A stretch of DNA of 22,295 nucleotides from an uncultured Collinsella sp. GTDB taxonomy: Bacteria > Actinomycetota > Coriobacteriia > Coriobacteriales > Coriobacteriaceae. Within the stretch, counting starts at the first letter, position 1, and the number at the start of each line of letters is the position of its first letter. Location: assembly GCA_934675795.1 (NCBI GenBank), contig CAKURW010000031.1, positions 1 through 22,295 of the forward strand, given 5' to 3'. This document shows, piece after piece, positions 6,519 through 14,500 of the stretch. Both the position numbers and the translations under genes were made by a program. The notes under the pieces are model-generated. The model was given only the letters and a program-made list of their open reading frames with translations, searched no databases and was not told the DNA's origin.

Positions 6519-7510
6519 TAATACTCAAGCTTCCACATGTAGCGGCGCGTCATGTAGTCCTTATGGGTGACGGCAGAGAGTGCGCGCATGTAGACGTTGT
6601 TGAGGATCGGGGCAAAGATCAGGTGGTTGAAGTACTCGCTCACGCTGTCCTTGATGTCGTTGAGGCCGAGCTCCTTGGCGTCGAGCTGATAGACGCGCTC
6701 GCCACCGTACTGGTTGACGAAACGGATGCCGCGCTCGTCGTTGCAGCGGCTGCGGCCGACGCTGATGAGCTGGAACAGCGAGGTGCGCTTGTCCAGGATC
6801 TCGAAGGGGCCATGGAAGAAGTCGCAGGTGTTGATGGTGCAGGAGTCGATCTGCAGCATCTCCTGCACGTTGCAGATGCTAAAGACGTAGGCAGCACCAA
6901 AGAGCGGGCCCTGGGCCATGACGTTAATGCAGGGCTTGTCGGCGTTCTGCTCGGCCCACTTGGCGGCAAGCGGACGGGTGTACTCGACGGCCTTGCGATA
7001 GATGGGGTCAACCAGGTCGAAGGCGGCCATAGCGGTCTCGTACTCGGCATAGCCCTCGGTCTGCTGCGTGAGCTCCATGGCGATCATGGTCACGACGGCG
7101 GAGTTGGTACGGCCCATGCAGGACTCGTCGACGGCCAGGCTGTCATACTGGATCTTGTAGTCGCAGACCTCGGTGAGGCCGGACTCGTCGACATAGATTG
7201 CGATGGTGCTGGCGCCGTGGTCCTTGGCGACCTGGGCGGCGACGATGGTCTCCTTGGTACCGCGCATGGACACGACGACGGCCAGGGTGTTCTCGTTAAC
7301 GTAGGCAGGGGTTGCGTGCACGAACTCGTTGCTGGTGTAGCTGGAGCTCACGACCTGCGTGGCCTCGTGCTCCATAAAGTACTGGGCAGGATAGTTGCCG
7401 CCGTTGGATCCGCCAGCGCCAATCCACACGACGCGCTTGATGCCGCCCTTGTCTACCTTGTCAGCCAAAACCTGGGAGACGACATCCTTAACCTGTTCCT
7501 GAGTAGTCAT
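6518..7510 (-). CDS. SIS-domain sugar-amine 6-phosphate deglycase (FrlB/GfrE/GfrF-like), paralogue 2
   Basis: This is a 330-aa cytoplasmic double-SIS protein paralogous to the product of 1016-1999. The two share the pattern YPAxYF, NEF..TP..VNE.T, QQTEGY..YE and the ending RRYMWKL-Y. The SIS loop is GAGGS (31-35) and the phosphosugar loop SMRGTKET (81-88). The putative catalytic pair is Glu217 and His233 (in CDFFHGP), again 16 apart. The residue before FFHGP is Cys-Asp here versus Gly-Glu in paralogue 1, so the active-site rim differs. The start at 7510 has AGAAAGG upstream. It is transcribed away from the GntR gene across a 205-nt divergent promoter region. Two paralogues beside one PTS suggest one handles an aldosamine-type and the other a ketosamine-type adduct, as in GfrE/GfrF. 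Which does which cannot be decided from sequence alone. Confidence 0.82.
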   Translation of the reverse strand: MTTQEQVKDVVSQVLADKVDKGGIKRVVWIGAGGSNGGNYPAQYFMEHEATQVVSSSYTSNEFVHATPAYVNENTLAVVVSMRGTKETIVAAQVAKDHGASTIAIYVDESGLTEVCDYKIQYDSLAVDESCMGRTNSAVVTMIAMELTQQTEGYAEYETAMAAFDLVDPIYRKAVEYTRPLAAKWAEQNADKPCINVMAQGPLFGAAYVFSICNVQEMLQIDSCTINTCDFFHGPFEILDKRTSLFQLISVGRSRCNDERGIRFVNQYGGERVYQLDAKELGLNDIKDSVSEYFNHLIFAPILNNVYMRALSAVTHKDYMTRRYMWKLEY

Positions 7511-7550
7511 CGTGCATCAGCCTTTCTTCTCGTTTGATGCTCTCGATGGC

Positions 7551-7593
7551 ATACAAGTTACATACATGTTTTGGTTATGTCGACTAGTTGTAT
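7551..7593. promoter_or_regulatory. Divergent promoter region, inverted CATACAA/TTGTATG
   Basis: CATACAA (7551-7557) and TTGTATG (7587-7593) are inverted copies 29 nt apart in the AT-rich gap between the second deglycase and the GntR gene. TATA-rich sequence follows at 7594-7605 and could supply the minus-strand -10. It is a candidate binding region for the adjacent GntR protein. Confidence 0.4.
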
Positions 7594-7659
7594 GCTATAT
7601 TTATCTTAGAAATTTTGCTGGTAAGGTTTTCGGTAGCTCGATACCAGCGATTTTATTGT

Positions 7660-7691
7660 TGTATTGAATACATGCTTGCTTAGATAAGCAT
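7660..7691 (+). promoter_or_regulatory. Palindromic operator candidates upstream of the GntR gene
   Basis: TGTATTGAATACA (7660-7672) is a perfect palindrome around a central G. The next bases give ATGCTT (7672-7677) and AAGCAT (7686-7691), a second inverted repeat. Both lie 25-56 nt before the regulator's start codon, a typical place for autoregulatory GntR sites. No clear consensus promoter is visible. Confidence 0.45.
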
Positions 7692-7715
7692 ATAGGTTAG
7701 ATACAGGCTGATCGC

Positions 7716-8438
7716 ATGAACGCTTCATCTAAAAAGAAACTGAGCCAATACGAGCGCTTGGCGGGTACGCTTCGCGACCGCATCGCCGCCGGCATCTACG
7801 CACGCGGAGACAAGCTGCCGTCCGAGATGGAACTCATGGACGAATCGGGCCTGTCGCGCAGCACCGTGCGCCACGCCCTTAAGGTGCTCGTTGATGAGGG
7901 CCTGGTGCGCACCGAGCGCGGACGTGGTGCCTTTGTGGCCGACACGCCCGCGCTCCATGAGAACAACCTGGTGTTTTCGAGCTATACCAAGCAGGTCGAA
8001 GGCCAGGGCATGAAGCCCACCACGCGCACCGTGGACTCGGGCTTTACCAAGGCGGGCGGCAGCATAGCTAAGTTCTTTGATGCCGCCGTGGGCAGCAAGC
8101 TCGTCAAACTTGTCCGTCTGCGTTATCTGGACGATGCGCCGCTGTGCCTGGAGACCACCTATCTACCACCGAGCTTTGAGGCACTCATCGATCGCGATAT
8201 CAACGGTTCGCTCTACGCCACGCTGCGACAGGAGTTCCATCGCGCACCGGCACAGGGGCATAAGACCTTTGAGGTGTGCTACGCCTCGCAAAACGAGGCG
8301 TTTTTGCTCAACGTTGAGCGCGGGCAGGCGCTGATCCTAATCACCGACTACGTCTACGACACCGACGGCCGCCCGCTCCACGTCTCCAAGCGCATCCAGC
8401 GCACCGACCGCGCAAAATACACCGAGCCCATCGGCTAG
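7716..8438 (+). CDS. GntR-family (HutC/UTRA) transcriptional regulator
   Basis: This is a 240-aa regulator with an N-terminal winged helix (about 8-75). It includes RDRIAAGIYARGDKLPSE and the recognition-helix segment SRSTVRHALKVLVDEGLV, with the wing at RTERGRGAFV. A UTRA ligand-binding domain follows (about 90-238; PLCLETTYLP is typical). UTRA regulators usually bind phosphorylated sugars or related small molecules and release the operator. It is the only plus-strand gene here and diverges from the second deglycase, so it probably controls that gene and perhaps the permease and PTS promoters, which share a sequence box. A 6-phosphorylated sugar-amine is the natural effector guess. The ribosome binding site is weak (AGG about 11 nt upstream). 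The predicted operators are listed separately. Confidence 0.9.
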   Translation: MNASSKKKLSQYERLAGTLRDRIAAGIYARGDKLPSEMELMDESGLSRSTVRHALKVLVDEGLVRTERGRGAFVADTPALHENNLVFSSYTKQVEGQGMKPTTRTVDSGFTKAGGSIAKFFDAAVGSKLVKLVRLRYLDDAPLCLETTYLPPSFEALIDRDINGSLYATLRQEFHRAPAQGHKTFEVCYASQNEAFLLNVERGQALILITDYVYDTDGRPLHVSKRIQRTDRAKYTEPIG

Positions 8439-8588
8439 CGCACCAAACGAGGCAAACTGTACCTAATGAACGTTTTACCTGCGGTTTTATTAAATCTCAA
8501 GCCAGCATGGCACAAATGCCAACATCGCCTGGCAATACGCGCCGTCCAAGCTCAACTGTTCCTGCTCAGAATATCCAGTACCGCAAAT

Positions 8589-8711
8589 CTAAGTGAGTAG
8601 ACTTTTCGTGACCTGTCGAGCACACCAAAAACTGTCACCTCTGTGACCTGCGGTTTTACTAAGGCAGATACGCCTTGTGCTCGACCTGCGCCAAAAAGTC
8701 TACTCACTTAG
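8589..8711. repeat. Imperfect palindrome with 18-bp perfect arms
   Basis: CTAAGTGAGTAGACTTTT (8589-8606) is the exact reverse complement of 8694-8711. Inward, TCGAGCACA matches TGTGCTCGA, and GTCAC-GTGAC sits near the centre. The left arm is unique to this site, while the right half continues into repeat copy B. The 396-nt gap 8439-8834 holds only this palindrome, copy B and a short duplication of ACCTGCGGTTTTAYTAA (8477-8493 and 8646-8662). Confidence 0.75.
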
Positions 8712-8824
8712 TTCGAATCGAAGCCAAACGGACCCAAATCGAAGCCAAATTAAGCCCATCCGCATCAAAAGACGCGTGAATCCGTACTTCTCGCGGTGGA
8801 TTGACGCTACAAAGCGGCCAAAAT
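8652..8824. repeat. Dispersed non-coding repeat, copy B
   Basis: This is the same-orientation, ungapped match to 70-242, about 86% identical by hand count. It continues on its right side into the 18-bp repeat at 8818-8835 and stops at the acetyltransferase stop codon. As with copy A, it lies at the 3' end of a minus-strand gene. Confidence 0.8.
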
Positions 8825-8834
8825 AAACCTGTCC

Positions 8835-9425
8835 CTAAATGGTAGGTTTGGGAAGGTCGGGGAACCAGGTTGGTTTGGGTTGATTGGGTGTGCGCTCGGC
8901 CAGGACCAGCTCCATCCAGCACATGTCGTACCAGCGGCCGAACTTTTGGGCGCAGCGGTCGAAGGCGCCCACCAGGCGATACCCCATATGGGCATGGAAA
9001 TCCTGACTGTTGTGCGTCAGATACTCGTCGTCCTTATCGTGCGGCACGGCAATGAGCGCGCACATGTTGGTGATGCCCATCGCGATCAGGCATTGCTTGA
9101 GCGCATCGTGCAGCTTGCGGCCCAGCCCGCCGTGGCGTACATCGCGCGCCAGGTAGATCGACGTCTCGACCGACCAGTCGTACGCCTCGCGGCTGTTAAG
9201 CGGACTCACGTAGGCATAGCCTACCGGACGCCCGTCCAACTCCATCACCAGATACGGATAGCGCTTGAGCGTACGCTCGATGCGCCCGGCGAACTCCTCA
9301 ACGCTCGGCACCTCGTATTCGCAGGTAATCGCCGTCTGGCGCACATACGGCTCATAGATGGCAAGCAACGCCGGCGCATCATCGGGCGTCGCCAGGCGAA
9401 TCGTCGGCTCGGACATCTCGGTCAT
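8835..9425 (-). CDS. GNAT N-acetyltransferase, phosphinothricin-acetyltransferase-like
   Basis: This is a 196-aa GNAT enzyme that transfers acetyl from acetyl-CoA to an amine. Residues 7-25 (TIRLATPDDAPALLAIY) open the fold. The acetyl-CoA loop is RHGGLGR (97-103), matching the RxxGxG/A pattern. The layout, with YxVxxYxY-like GYAYVSPL and the late FHAHMGYRLVG segment, is that of the Pat/Bar/YncA-type subgroup (typically 165-190 aa). The start at 9425 is preceded by GAGAAGGG. The C-terminal 18 residues (TPNQPKPTWFPDLPKPTI) are low-complexity and lie beyond the usual end. They run up to the intergenic repeat, which begins at the stop codon. The real substrate (amino acid analogue, methionine sulfone or other amine) is unknown. 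Confidence 0.85.
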   Translation of the reverse strand: MTEMSEPTIRLATPDDAPALLAIYEPYVRQTAITCEYEVPSVEEFAGRIERTLKRYPYLVMELDGRPVGYAYVSPLNSREAYDWSVETSIYLARDVRHGGLGRKLHDALKQCLIAMGITNMCALIAVPHDKDDEYLTHNSQDFHAHMGYRLVGAFDRCAQKFGRWYDMCWMELVLAERTPNQPKPTWFPDLPKPTI

Positions 9426-9439
9426 ACAACCCTTCTCCC

Positions 9440-9484
9440 TCAAAAACAAAGGCCGCCTTGCGCCAAACCTAGCGCAAGGCGGCC
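9440..9484 (-). terminator. Rho-independent terminator of the aldolase gene
   Basis: GGCCGCCTTGCGC (9451-9463) pairs perfectly with GCGCAAGGCGGCC (9472-9484) around an 8-nt loop. On the minus strand it is followed by TTTGTTTTTG. It lies 18 nt past the threonine-aldolase stop and before the acetyltransferase start, so the latter needs its own promoter or read-through. Confidence 0.88.
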
Positions 9485-9502
9485 CCTCGTCATTACATCA
9501 GG

Positions 9503-10528
9503 CTACAGGACAGCCGCCAACGCGTCGATATCCTCCTGCGTCGTGGCCCAGCTGGTGCAAAAGCGCACCACCGTGTGGGTATCGTCGTACTTTTCCCAGT
9601 ACTCGATCGCCGCGTGCTCGCGAATGCGGGCCATGTCCTCGTTGGGCAGAATCACAAACTGCTGGTTGGTCGGCGTCTCCAAGAAGAACTGGTAGCCGCG
9701 CTCGTGCAGCACGCGACGCAGCGCCTGAGCGGTCTCAATCGCCTGGCGACCAATCTCAAAATACAGGCCATCGGTAAAGAGCGCCTCAAACTGCACACCC
9801 GTCAGGCGGCCCTTGGCAAGCAGCGCGCCGTGCTGCTTAATACGCGGAATGGGATGCGCCGGAGCGTGCATGCCGCAAAACACCACGGCCTCGCCGCACA
9901 GAGCGCCGCACTTGGTGCCGCCGATGTAGAACACGTCACACAGCTGTGCCAGCTCGGGCAGGGTAATGTCGCACTCATCGGCCGCCAGCGCATAGGCCAG
10001 GCGGGCGCCATCCACAAACAGCGGAATCTCGCGCTTCTGGCACACTGCGTGAATCGCCGCGAGCTCGGCCTTGGAGTGCAGCGTGCCGTACTCGGTCGAT
10101 AGACTCACATACACGGCACCCGGAAACACCGTGTGCTCGTAGCTCTCGTTTTCGTAGAACACCTGGATATAGTCCTCCAGATCCTCGGCGTGCATCTTGC
10201 CCTCGTAGCCGGGGATGGTGAGCACCTTGTGGCCGCCAAACTCGATGGCCCCCGCCTCGTGGCAGGCGACGTGGCCAGTCTCAGCAGCAACGACGCCCTC
10301 GTACGGCGCGAGCAGCATGTCGATCACCGTCGCGTTGGCCTGCGTGCCGCCCACCAGAAAAAACACGTCGGCATCGGGGGCCTGACAGGTCTCGCGGATA
10401 AGCTGCTTGGCACGCTCGGTGTGCGCATCGGTACCGTAGCCGGGCTGCGGCTCCATATTGGTGTCGACGAGCGCCTGCAGCACTGCCGGATGTGCGCCGT
10501 GGGAATAGTCGTTGTTAAACGCGAGCAT
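9503..10528 (-). CDS. Low-specificity L-threonine aldolase / beta-eliminating-lyase family PLP enzyme
   Basis: This is a 341-aa fold-type I PLP enzyme. The start LAFNNDYSHGAHPAVLQAL and the YGTDAHTERAKQLIRE segment are typical of threonine aldolases. FLVGGTQANATV (57-68) forms the phosphate-binding turn, Asp173 in VDGARLAYAL contacts the pyridine nitrogen, and Lys206 in IGGTKCGAL forms the Schiff base. The family cleaves L-threonine or L-allo-threonine to glycine and acetaldehyde; related members split other beta-hydroxy amino acids. The start ATG at 10528 is preceded by AGAGAGGA. It lies 45 nt downstream of the PAP2 gene and ends in a strong terminator, so the two may form a short operon. 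Confidence 0.9.
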   Translation of the reverse strand: MLAFNNDYSHGAHPAVLQALVDTNMEPQPGYGTDAHTERAKQLIRETCQAPDADVFFLVGGTQANATVIDMLLAPYEGVVAAETGHVACHEAGAIEFGGHKVLTIPGYEGKMHAEDLEDYIQVFYENESYEHTVFPGAVYVSLSTEYGTLHSKAELAAIHAVCQKREIPLFVDGARLAYALAADECDITLPELAQLCDVFYIGGTKCGALCGEAVVFCGMHAPAHPIPRIKQHGALLAKGRLTGVQFEALFTDGLYFEIGRQAIETAQALRRVLHERGYQFFLETPTNQQFVILPNEDMARIREHAAIEYWEKYDDTHTVVRFCTSWATTQEDIDALAAVL

Positions 10529-10573
10529 GGCAATCCTCTCTTACCGGGTATCGGCCAGATGATTCAAACGGGG

Positions 10574-11437
10574 CTATTGTACGCCGTTGGGGTAGGCAAT
10601 GCGCGCGGCAAGGCACTCAAGTACCAGCACCAGGGCAAAGCCGCAGCTCACGTCGCTCAAAAAGTGCGCTCCGATCACGATGCGCCCAAAGGCGACGAGC
10701 GCCGCGACCACAGCCGCCGTCCAAAAGACCACGCGGCGATGCGAAGGCTTTTCCTTAAAGGCTGCCGCGGGAAGCCCGGCGAGCATAAGGCCGATCGCCG
10801 CATGCGCCGTGTGTCCGCTCGCAAACGACTTGAACCCGTCCTTGATCACGCCGGCGGCGATATAGGTCCACTTGTCGGGATTGCCGATCACCCACCACGG
10901 CTGAAAATTGAGCCCCGGCGTGACCTCGATCACGCGCATGCGCGGGCGCGACCACAACGGCTTAACAATGACGTTGAGGATGATGGCCTGAGCGACCCAC
11001 ACGGCAAGCACCATCAACGCCCAGCGCGTGAGCTCGTCGGGATCGGTGTCGCGCGTAAGGCGGTAGGCGATGACGTTAGCCACAATAACCAGCGCAAACG
11101 TCAGAACCAATTGGGCCGCGATGAGCTTGCCGCCGACGCGCAGCGATCCGATGATCTCGTAGCCGGCCAGACCTACGTTGACGAGGATGCCGAGCACGGC
11201 GAGCCATTTGCTTGCCTTGGAATCGGGGCGCGCCGCGCGCACGAGCATAATGCCCGCGACGCTCGCCGTCAGCTCAAACGGCAGCTCGCCGGCCGCCTCG
11301 ACAAAACGGCCGAACAGGCTCGACGAGTTGAACAGCGCACTCGAGATTTGGTAATCGAAAAACGTGCCGATGAACAGACAGAGAGCCAGAATGGCCGCGA
11401 CGACGACGGCATCTTTCTTATAGATGTACCCGAACAT
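10574..11437 (-). CDS. PAP2-family membrane phosphatase
   Basis: This is a 287-aa membrane protein with about six hydrophobic segments. It has the three PAP2 catalytic motifs: KPLWSRPR (Lys159-Arg164), SFASGHTAHA (His209) and RIVIGAHFLSD (Arg252, His258, Asp262). These enzymes dephosphorylate lipid phosphates such as undecaprenyl pyrophosphate, phosphatidic acid or phosphatidylglycerol phosphate at the membrane surface. The start at 11437 is chosen from GAAAGGA seven nt upstream; the in-frame ATG at 11473 lies inside the spacer next to an inverted-repeat element. The long hydrophobic N-terminal part (1-155), before the motifs, is longer than in minimal PAP2 proteins. The substrate is not determinable. 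Confidence 0.87.
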   Translation of the reverse strand: MFGYIYKKDAVVVAAILALCLFIGTFFDYQISSALFNSSSLFGRFVEAAGELPFELTASVAGIMLVRAARPDSKASKWLAVLGILVNVGLAGYEIIGSLRVGGKLIAAQLVLTFALVIVANVIAYRLTRDTDPDELTRWALMVLAVWVAQAIILNVIVKPLWSRPRMRVIEVTPGLNFQPWWVIGNPDKWTYIAAGVIKDGFKSFASGHTAHAAIGLMLAGLPAAAFKEKPSHRRVVFWTAAVVAALVAFGRIVIGAHFLSDVSCGFALVLVLECLAARIAYPNGVQ

Positions 11438-11476
11438 TGCTTCCTTTCGGTCGGGTGGAGGGTCAACCAGCAACGT

Positions 11477-11583
11477 GGTGGGACAAAGTAATCAGTAGTT
11501 TTTGTCCCAGGGTCGCCTGCGGCAACGAGCTCGATGCGGCTTTCGCACCTGGGACAAAGAACTACTGATAACTTTGTCCCACC
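11477..11583. repeat. Long inverted-repeat element between Mfd and PAP2 genes
   Basis: Arms 11477-11511 and 11548-11583 are reverse complements over about 35 nt with one mismatch and one indel. Each arm is also internally inverted (GGGACAAA ... TTTGTCCC). The loop is about 36 nt. It fills the spacer just past the Mfd stop codon and probably acts as its terminator. The GGGACAAAG/CTTTGTCCC ends suggest a dispersed intergenic repeat. Confidence 0.8.
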
Positions 11584-11593
11584 GACTTACTTG

Positions 11594-14500
11594 TTAGTCG
11601 TCGTCACTGGCACCCAGCTGCTGCAGCAGCATGAGCGCCGCTGCCACCGGGCCGGTGCCGTCGTTGGCGTCGAGACCGCGGCCCAGGCCGCTGCCCGCGC
11701 CGGCGCCCGCCTTGTAGGGCACCGACAGCTTGCGGGTCTTGGGGAAGTTCACCGCGCCGTAGCGATTCTTGAACTCAAAGGCCACCTTCTTGGGCACGTC
11801 GACGCCCAGGAAGGTAATGCGCCCGCCGCTAAGCGTGACGCTCTCGAGCCCCAGACGCTCGCCGCGAATACGGATGCGTGCGCGGTTGAACAGGTTGAGC
11901 CCCGCCAGCGGCAACTCGCCGTGTGCCGCCTCGGTTTCCTCCTGCACCTCGTCGATGCTCTCCAGGTCCTCGGCGGCCGCGAGCTTTCGATACACGAGCA
12001 CGCGCTGGTCCACCGCCGGCAGGTATTCCTCGGACAAGAAGTAGTCGGCCGGCAGGTTGATACCCACGCTCGCCGCCTCCACGCCGGCATCGTCATCGCC
12101 ACGTGCCTCGGCCACGGCCTGTCCCAGCATCTGCGTAAACAGGTCAAAGCCCACGCTCGACAGGTTGCCATGCTGCTCGGCACCCATAAGCGAGCCGGCG
12201 CCGCGGATCTCCAGATCGCGCATGGCGATACGCATGCCGCTGCCCAGGTCCTGGAACTCGGAAAGCGCGGTCAGGCGCGCCGTGGCCTCCTCGGTCAGCG
12301 GCAGCTCGCCGGGAAACATAAAGTACGCGTATGCCTGCGTGGCCGAGCGGCCAACGCGACCTTTAAGCTGGTAGAGCTGCGCCAGGCCCAGACGCTGCGA
12401 GTCCTCGATGATGAGCGTGTTGGCCGTTGCGTTGTCGATGCCGCTCTCCACGATGGTCGTGGCGATGAGCACGTCGATCTTTTTGGTCGCGAACTCGATC
12501 ATCACGTCCTCGACCTCGCGCGGGCTCATCTTGCCATGCGCCACGCCCACGCGCGCCTCGGGCGCGGCCTCGTGCACGCGTGCCACGGCATCGTCGATGG
12601 TCTTGACGCGGTTGGACACGTAGTATACCTGACCGCCGCGGCCCACCTCCAGGCGAATCGCCGCGCTCACCACGTCGGGATCGTACTCCCCCACGTGCAC
12701 GATCACGGGACGGCGCCCGGTCGGTGGCGTGGTGATCAGGCTCATGTCGCGCACGCCGCTCGTGGCCATCTGCATGGTTCGCGGGATAGGCGTTGCCGAA
12801 AGCGTGAGCACGTCGATCTGCTCACGCAGGTTCTTGAGCTGTTCCTTGTGCTGTACGCCAAAACGCTGCTCCTCGTCGATGATCACCAGGCCCAGGTTCT
12901 TGGGGTTCACGTCGGCCGAAAGCAGGCGATGCGTACCGATGAGCACGTCAATCGTGCCCTCGGCAAATGCCTTGAGCGCGCGCTTTTGCTGCGCCGGCGT
13001 ACGGAAGCGGCTGAGCACCTCGACCTCGAGGCCAAACGGGGCAAAGCGCTCAAAGAATGTCTCGTAGTGCTGCTGGGCCAGAATGGTCGTGGGGCAGAGC
13101 ACCATAACCTGGCGGCCGGAGTCCACGCACTTAAACGCCGCGCGCAGGGCGACCTCGGTCTTGCCGAAGCCCACGTCGCCGCACAGCAGGCGGTCCATGG
13201 GCTTGGGAGCCTCCATGTCGGCCTTGATGTCGGCGATAGCCTCCAGCTGGTCGCGCGTCTCGTCGTAGGGGAAGCTCTCCTCCATCTCGATCTGCTCGGG
13301 TGTGTCGGGCGGGCAGGCGATGCCGGTGATCGACGAGCGGCGCGTATAGAGGTCAACCAGATCAAACGCCAGCTTTTTGGCGTTCTTGCGCGCCTTGTTG
13401 GTGGCACGCGTCCAGTCGGCGGTGTTGAGCCTGGTCAGGCGCGGCTTGTCGCCGTCGGGACCAACATAGCGCGTGATGCGATCGACCTGCTCCAGCGGCA
13501 CGTAGAGCTTGTCGCCGTCGGCGTATTCCAGCAAAAAGTAGTCGCGTTCCTTGCCGCCCACTTCCTGGCGCGCGATCTCGCTAAAGAGCGCGATGCCGTG
13601 GGTGGCGTGCACCACGTAGTCGCCCGGCTTAAACGGAAAGGTGATCTGCGTTATGTCCACCTTGCGACGGCTGCGCGCGCGGTTGGCATCCATGCGGGCG
13701 TTGAGGTCGGCGATTGAGAACACGGCCAGGTTGGCGTCGGGCACCACCACGCCCTGCGGCAGGGCGGCGTCCACAAAGGTCACGCGTCCGCGCGAGATGG
13801 TGGGCACGGCGGCGCCGGCGGCGGCCTGGACGGCACCGGCCTCGAGCGACCGAGCGTTGAGTGCATCTGCCTTGCGCTCGCGGATCGAAGCATGGGCCTC
13901 CTGGCGTGCGGCGCGATCGGCAGAATCCGCCGCTGCCACGCGCACGCGGTCGCCGATAACATCCGCGTTTTCGGGCGCCGCGGTCAGCGATTCCTCAAAG
14001 GTGATGCCCTCGTCGCCAAAGGTAAGCTCCATCGACTCGCGCGCGCCGCGGTCGGGAATGGCAAACACGCAGGCGTAGCGCTTGCCCACGACCTCCTGGA
14101 TGCGCGTCATAAAGCGATTGTCAGAGCCCGCGATGGCCGGCTGCTCAATCTTGAGCTCGGCCGTCACCGCACCGCCGGCACGAATCAGGCTCACGTAGTT
14201 CAGGCGTTGCTGAGCACCAAAGTCAAGCTGCTGGGCACGCACGTACAAGCCGTCCAGACGGTCGACTCCCGCCTCGCCGGCACGGGCCTCGATATCCTCG
14301 TAGGCGCGCAGGCAGTCGTCGAACAGCGAGCGTGGCTCGGACAGGACCACGAGCGCCTTGCCGCTCACATGCGACAGCGGGCTCACAGTCTGGCCGTACA
14401 TCACCGGCAAAAAGCGATCGAGCTCGGGCGTGACGATGCGCGCGTCCACCATCTCGAGCAGCGCCGCCAACTTGCTGTCGTCCTGGCTGGCGCGGTAGAG

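Noticed and set aside
11534..13717. Long open frame on the plus strand (727 codons)
   Set aside because: It is antisense to the Mfd coding sequence, has low-complexity His/Arg/Ala composition and no family motif. It is open only because of high GC and codon bias.
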